Origin: Planctomycetaceae bacterium | GTDB taxonomy: Bacteria; Planctomycetota; Planctomycetia; Pirellulales; Thermoguttaceae | Length of the DNA: 8,258 nucleotides | Direction: 5' to 3' | NCBI GenBank assembly: GCA_031256755.1 | Contig: JAIRPZ010000264.1 | Span: 1-8,258 of the forward strand | Made by a program: the position numbers and the translations under genes | Part shown: positions 6,541-8,258 of the stretch, piece after piece | Numbering within the stretch: the first letter of the stretch is position 1 | Layout of the letters: each line of letters begins with the position of its first letter | Notes under the pieces: generated by a model | Database searches by the model: none | Seen by the model: the letters and a program-made list of their open reading frames with translations, nothing else | Told to the model about the DNA's origin: nothing

Positions 6541-6633
6541 CCTGTCCGCATTGTTTCTTCGGGCAGATTCGGCACAACCGTCGCCCTTCGCCGGAAAACA
6601 AAAAGCGAAAAAGAGAACCGGCAAGGAAATCTT

Positions 6634-8258
6634 TCACCGCCATTGTGCGGCGGCAAGCCGGTCGTTGTACACCGCTAAAATATCGCTTTTCCGCAGCATA
6701 CCGGCAAGTGTGTCCGGTTTTTCCGGCACAATCACCGGTAATTCGTCCGCATGTTCCAAAATACACGTCCGCAGTGCCGTGTATAAGTCGGTTTCCGGCG
6801 AAAGCACTGCCGGCGTTACATTCGTCAAATCCCAAACCGATTGCCCACGCCACTTTCCCCAATGCTGCAACGCCCCCCAAATGTCATTCGCATAAACCAA
6901 ACCGGCAAACTTGCCGCCGCTATCGACAACCGGAAATGCGGACTCCGGTTTCGGGGCAATCAACTTGACCGCTTCCGAAATGAGCATTGACCGGGGAATC
7001 GTGAGGGCATCGGCAGACATTTTCATCGCCTCTTTCACCGTCAGCACTTGCAGCAAGTCAATCGAGTAATTGCCGAAATGGGCTTCGCTGTCAATCGGAG
7101 CCGGCACCTGTTCTTCGTGAAGGGACGTTGACGGCGATTGGATTGCCAGATGCAGTAAATTCAGCACGATCAGCGGAATGAGAATAGCATAATGAAAGTC
7201 CGCTGTCTCGCAGACAATTACGGCAGCGGCAAAGGGCAACTTGGCAATGCCGGCAAAGAACGCCGACATTCCGACAAGTACGCACGTGGTTATATCCGGC
7301 GGTGCAGCGGAAACACCAAAATAATTGTAACAAAAATGAGCGGCGTGTCCCAGCGTGCCGCCGAGAAGACCGCCGATCAAAAGAGACGGTGCAAAAAGAC
7401 CGCCGCTGCCGCCGGAAGAAACCGTCAGTGCCGTCGCCAGCATTTTCGGAACAATCAGCAGCGCAATCAGTGCGAAAGGCAAACCGTTATGCATCAACCG
7501 GTGCATCCATTCATAACCGCCGCCGAGAACCTGCGGACAAATCAGCGCAAGGCAGCCGAGCAGAAATCCGCCGAGTGCCGGTTTGAACAGATCGGGAACC
7601 GGCAACTGCCGGAAAACCCTGTGCCGGAGTTCCCGAATAAGCGTTACAAAAATTAAACCGGCAAGCGCAATAACCGGTATGAACAGGAGAAACATGAGCG
7701 AATCAAACGGCGAATGAATTCCGACTGTTGCCGGTAAATCTGCCGGACGGAGTGTGCCGTGAATCTTCTGAAACACGGAATAACCGACAACGGAAGACAA
7801 AATGCAGGGTAAAATTGCCGAAAATTCAAGAGCGGAACTGGCATAAAGCACTTCGACTGCAAAAAATGCGCCGCCGATCGGGATTTGAAACAGTCCGCCG
7901 ATGCCGCCGGCAGCACCGGCAAGCAGCAAGGTGCGTCTGTCGCGGCTGTTCAGTTGCAGTCCTTGTGAAAGCAGATGAGCGATCCAGCCGCCGAAGAGGG
8001 TTACCGGTCCTTCAAATCCTGCCGAACCGCCTGTGCCGAGTGTCAGAAAACTGGTCAGCATTTTTGTTACGGGAACACGGTTGCGCAGTGTGCCGCCGCG
8101 TGCATGGAAGGATTTTATGATGTGGTCCGTTCCTTCGCCGCCGGCTTCGGGTGCGAAGGAGCGGATGAGAAAGCCGCAGAATAATCCGCCGAGTGCGGGA
8201 ATGAGCGGAATCAGAATCCAGTAGCGGGGGAGAACGATCCAGCCGTAATTGTCTTTAC
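6634..8258 (-). CDS. ClC-family chloride channel/transporter with C-terminal CBS pair, N-terminus outside window
   Basis: This inner-membrane anion channel or H+/Cl- exchanger enters at the right edge. 540 residues are visible (numbered here from the edge) and the stop is TGA at 6634-6636. The frame is open upstream of the first internal ATG (8061), and those 65 codons carry conserved ClC sequence, so 8061 is not the start. Visible landmarks are PEAGGEGTD (36-44, the anion-binding loop in the position of GSGIP), GSAGFEGP (77-84, gating Glu82), FQIPIGGAFFAVEV (123-136), GGLFAP (285-290, the GxFxP element) and a helix-rich membrane core to about 375. Two CBS domains follow (about 403-460 and 472-530: VKEAMKM..., VWDLTNV... 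with LRKSDILAVY), which in this family usually bind adenine nucleotides. The helix-end and proton-path residues are atypical: Val136 follows Glu135, and the usual Tyr of 'SIYE.Q' is His380. It converges with prfB. Confidence 0.93.
   Translation of the reverse strand, partial: KDNYGWIVLPRYWILIPLIPALGGLFCGFLIRSFAPEAGGEGTDHIIKSFHARGGTLRNRVPVTKMLTSFLTLGTGGSAGFEGPVTLFGGWIAHLLSQGLQLNSRDRRTLLLAGAAGGIGGLFQIPIGGAFFAVEVLYASSALEFSAILPCILSSVVGYSVFQKIHGTLRPADLPATVGIHSPFDSLMFLLFIPVIALAGLIFVTLIRELRHRVFRQLPVPDLFKPALGGFLLGCLALICPQVLGGGYEWMHRLMHNGLPFALIALLIVPKMLATALTVSSGGSGGLFAPSLLIGGLLGGTLGHAAHFCYNYFGVSAAPPDITTCVLVGMSAFFAGIAKLPFAAAVIVCETADFHYAILIPLIVLNLLHLAIQSPSTSLHEEQVPAPIDSEAHFGNYSIDLLQVLTVKEAMKMSADALTIPRSMLISEAVKLIAPKPESAFPVVDSGGKFAGLVYANDIWGALQHWGKWRGQSVWDLTNVTPAVLSPETDLYTALRTCILEHADELPVIVPEKPDTLAGMLRKSDILAVYNDRLAAAQWR

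Noticed and set aside
6634..8061. ClC gene starting at the internal ATG at 8061
   Set aside because: The 65 upstream codons are open and carry conserved ClC sequence (PEAGGEGTD and flanking helix), so the true start lies beyond the window.
1..8258. CRISPR arrays, tRNA or rRNA genes, attachment sites
   Set aside because: No regularly spaced repeats, no cloverleaf with a T-loop and acceptor stem, and no rRNA-like sequence were seen on reading both strands.

Overview
The window most likely comes from a bacterial chromosome of the phylum Planctomycetota, at roughly 50% GC. Two adjacent minus-strand genes support this. One is a BON-domain protein ending in a tryptophan-rich 'GWRKVTLE...WWWLDF' segment. 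The other is a lipoprotein with a 'PLVGPVQLHHAHYKC' segment. Both resemble planctomycete conserved hypothetical proteins as I remember them. That is recall, not a search, and the other genes do not discriminate between phyla.

Layout. 1-120 is an AT-rich leader with an extended -10 promoter. 121-1107 (+) encodes an extended SDR (NAD-dependent epimerase/dehydratase family). 1108-1870 is a decayed zone. It holds an AT-rich 3' gene fragment on the minus strand (1128-1451), the C-terminal end of an IS630-like transposase on the plus strand (about 1435-1605), and several inverted repeats. 1871-3430 (-) is a two-gene operon: the secreted BON protein first, then the lipoprotein 45 bases downstream. 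3431-3996 has no gene I can support. 3997-5190 (-) encodes a stand-alone FIST sensory-domain protein. 5191-5390 is a divergent promoter region. 5391-6486 (+) is prfB (peptide chain release factor 2), split by the classic autoregulatory +1 frameshift at CTT TGA C. 6634-8258 (-) is a ClC-family chloride channel/transporter with two C-terminal CBS domains; it enters from the right edge, so its N-terminus is missing. prfB and clc converge on a 147-base gap containing a strong hairpin.

How the genes fit together. Only the BON/lipoprotein pair looks like a functional unit, an envelope-located pair translated in tandem. The rest are independently transcribed housekeeping or accessory genes. I see no phage, CRISPR, toxin-antitoxin or defence system. 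The items most worth attention are the recoded prfB with a weak upstream Shine-Dalgarno-like element, the ClC with non-canonical residues at the proton-pathway and inner-gate positions, the His/Cys-rich lipoprotein paired with the BON protein, and the gene fragment abutting the IS630 remnant.
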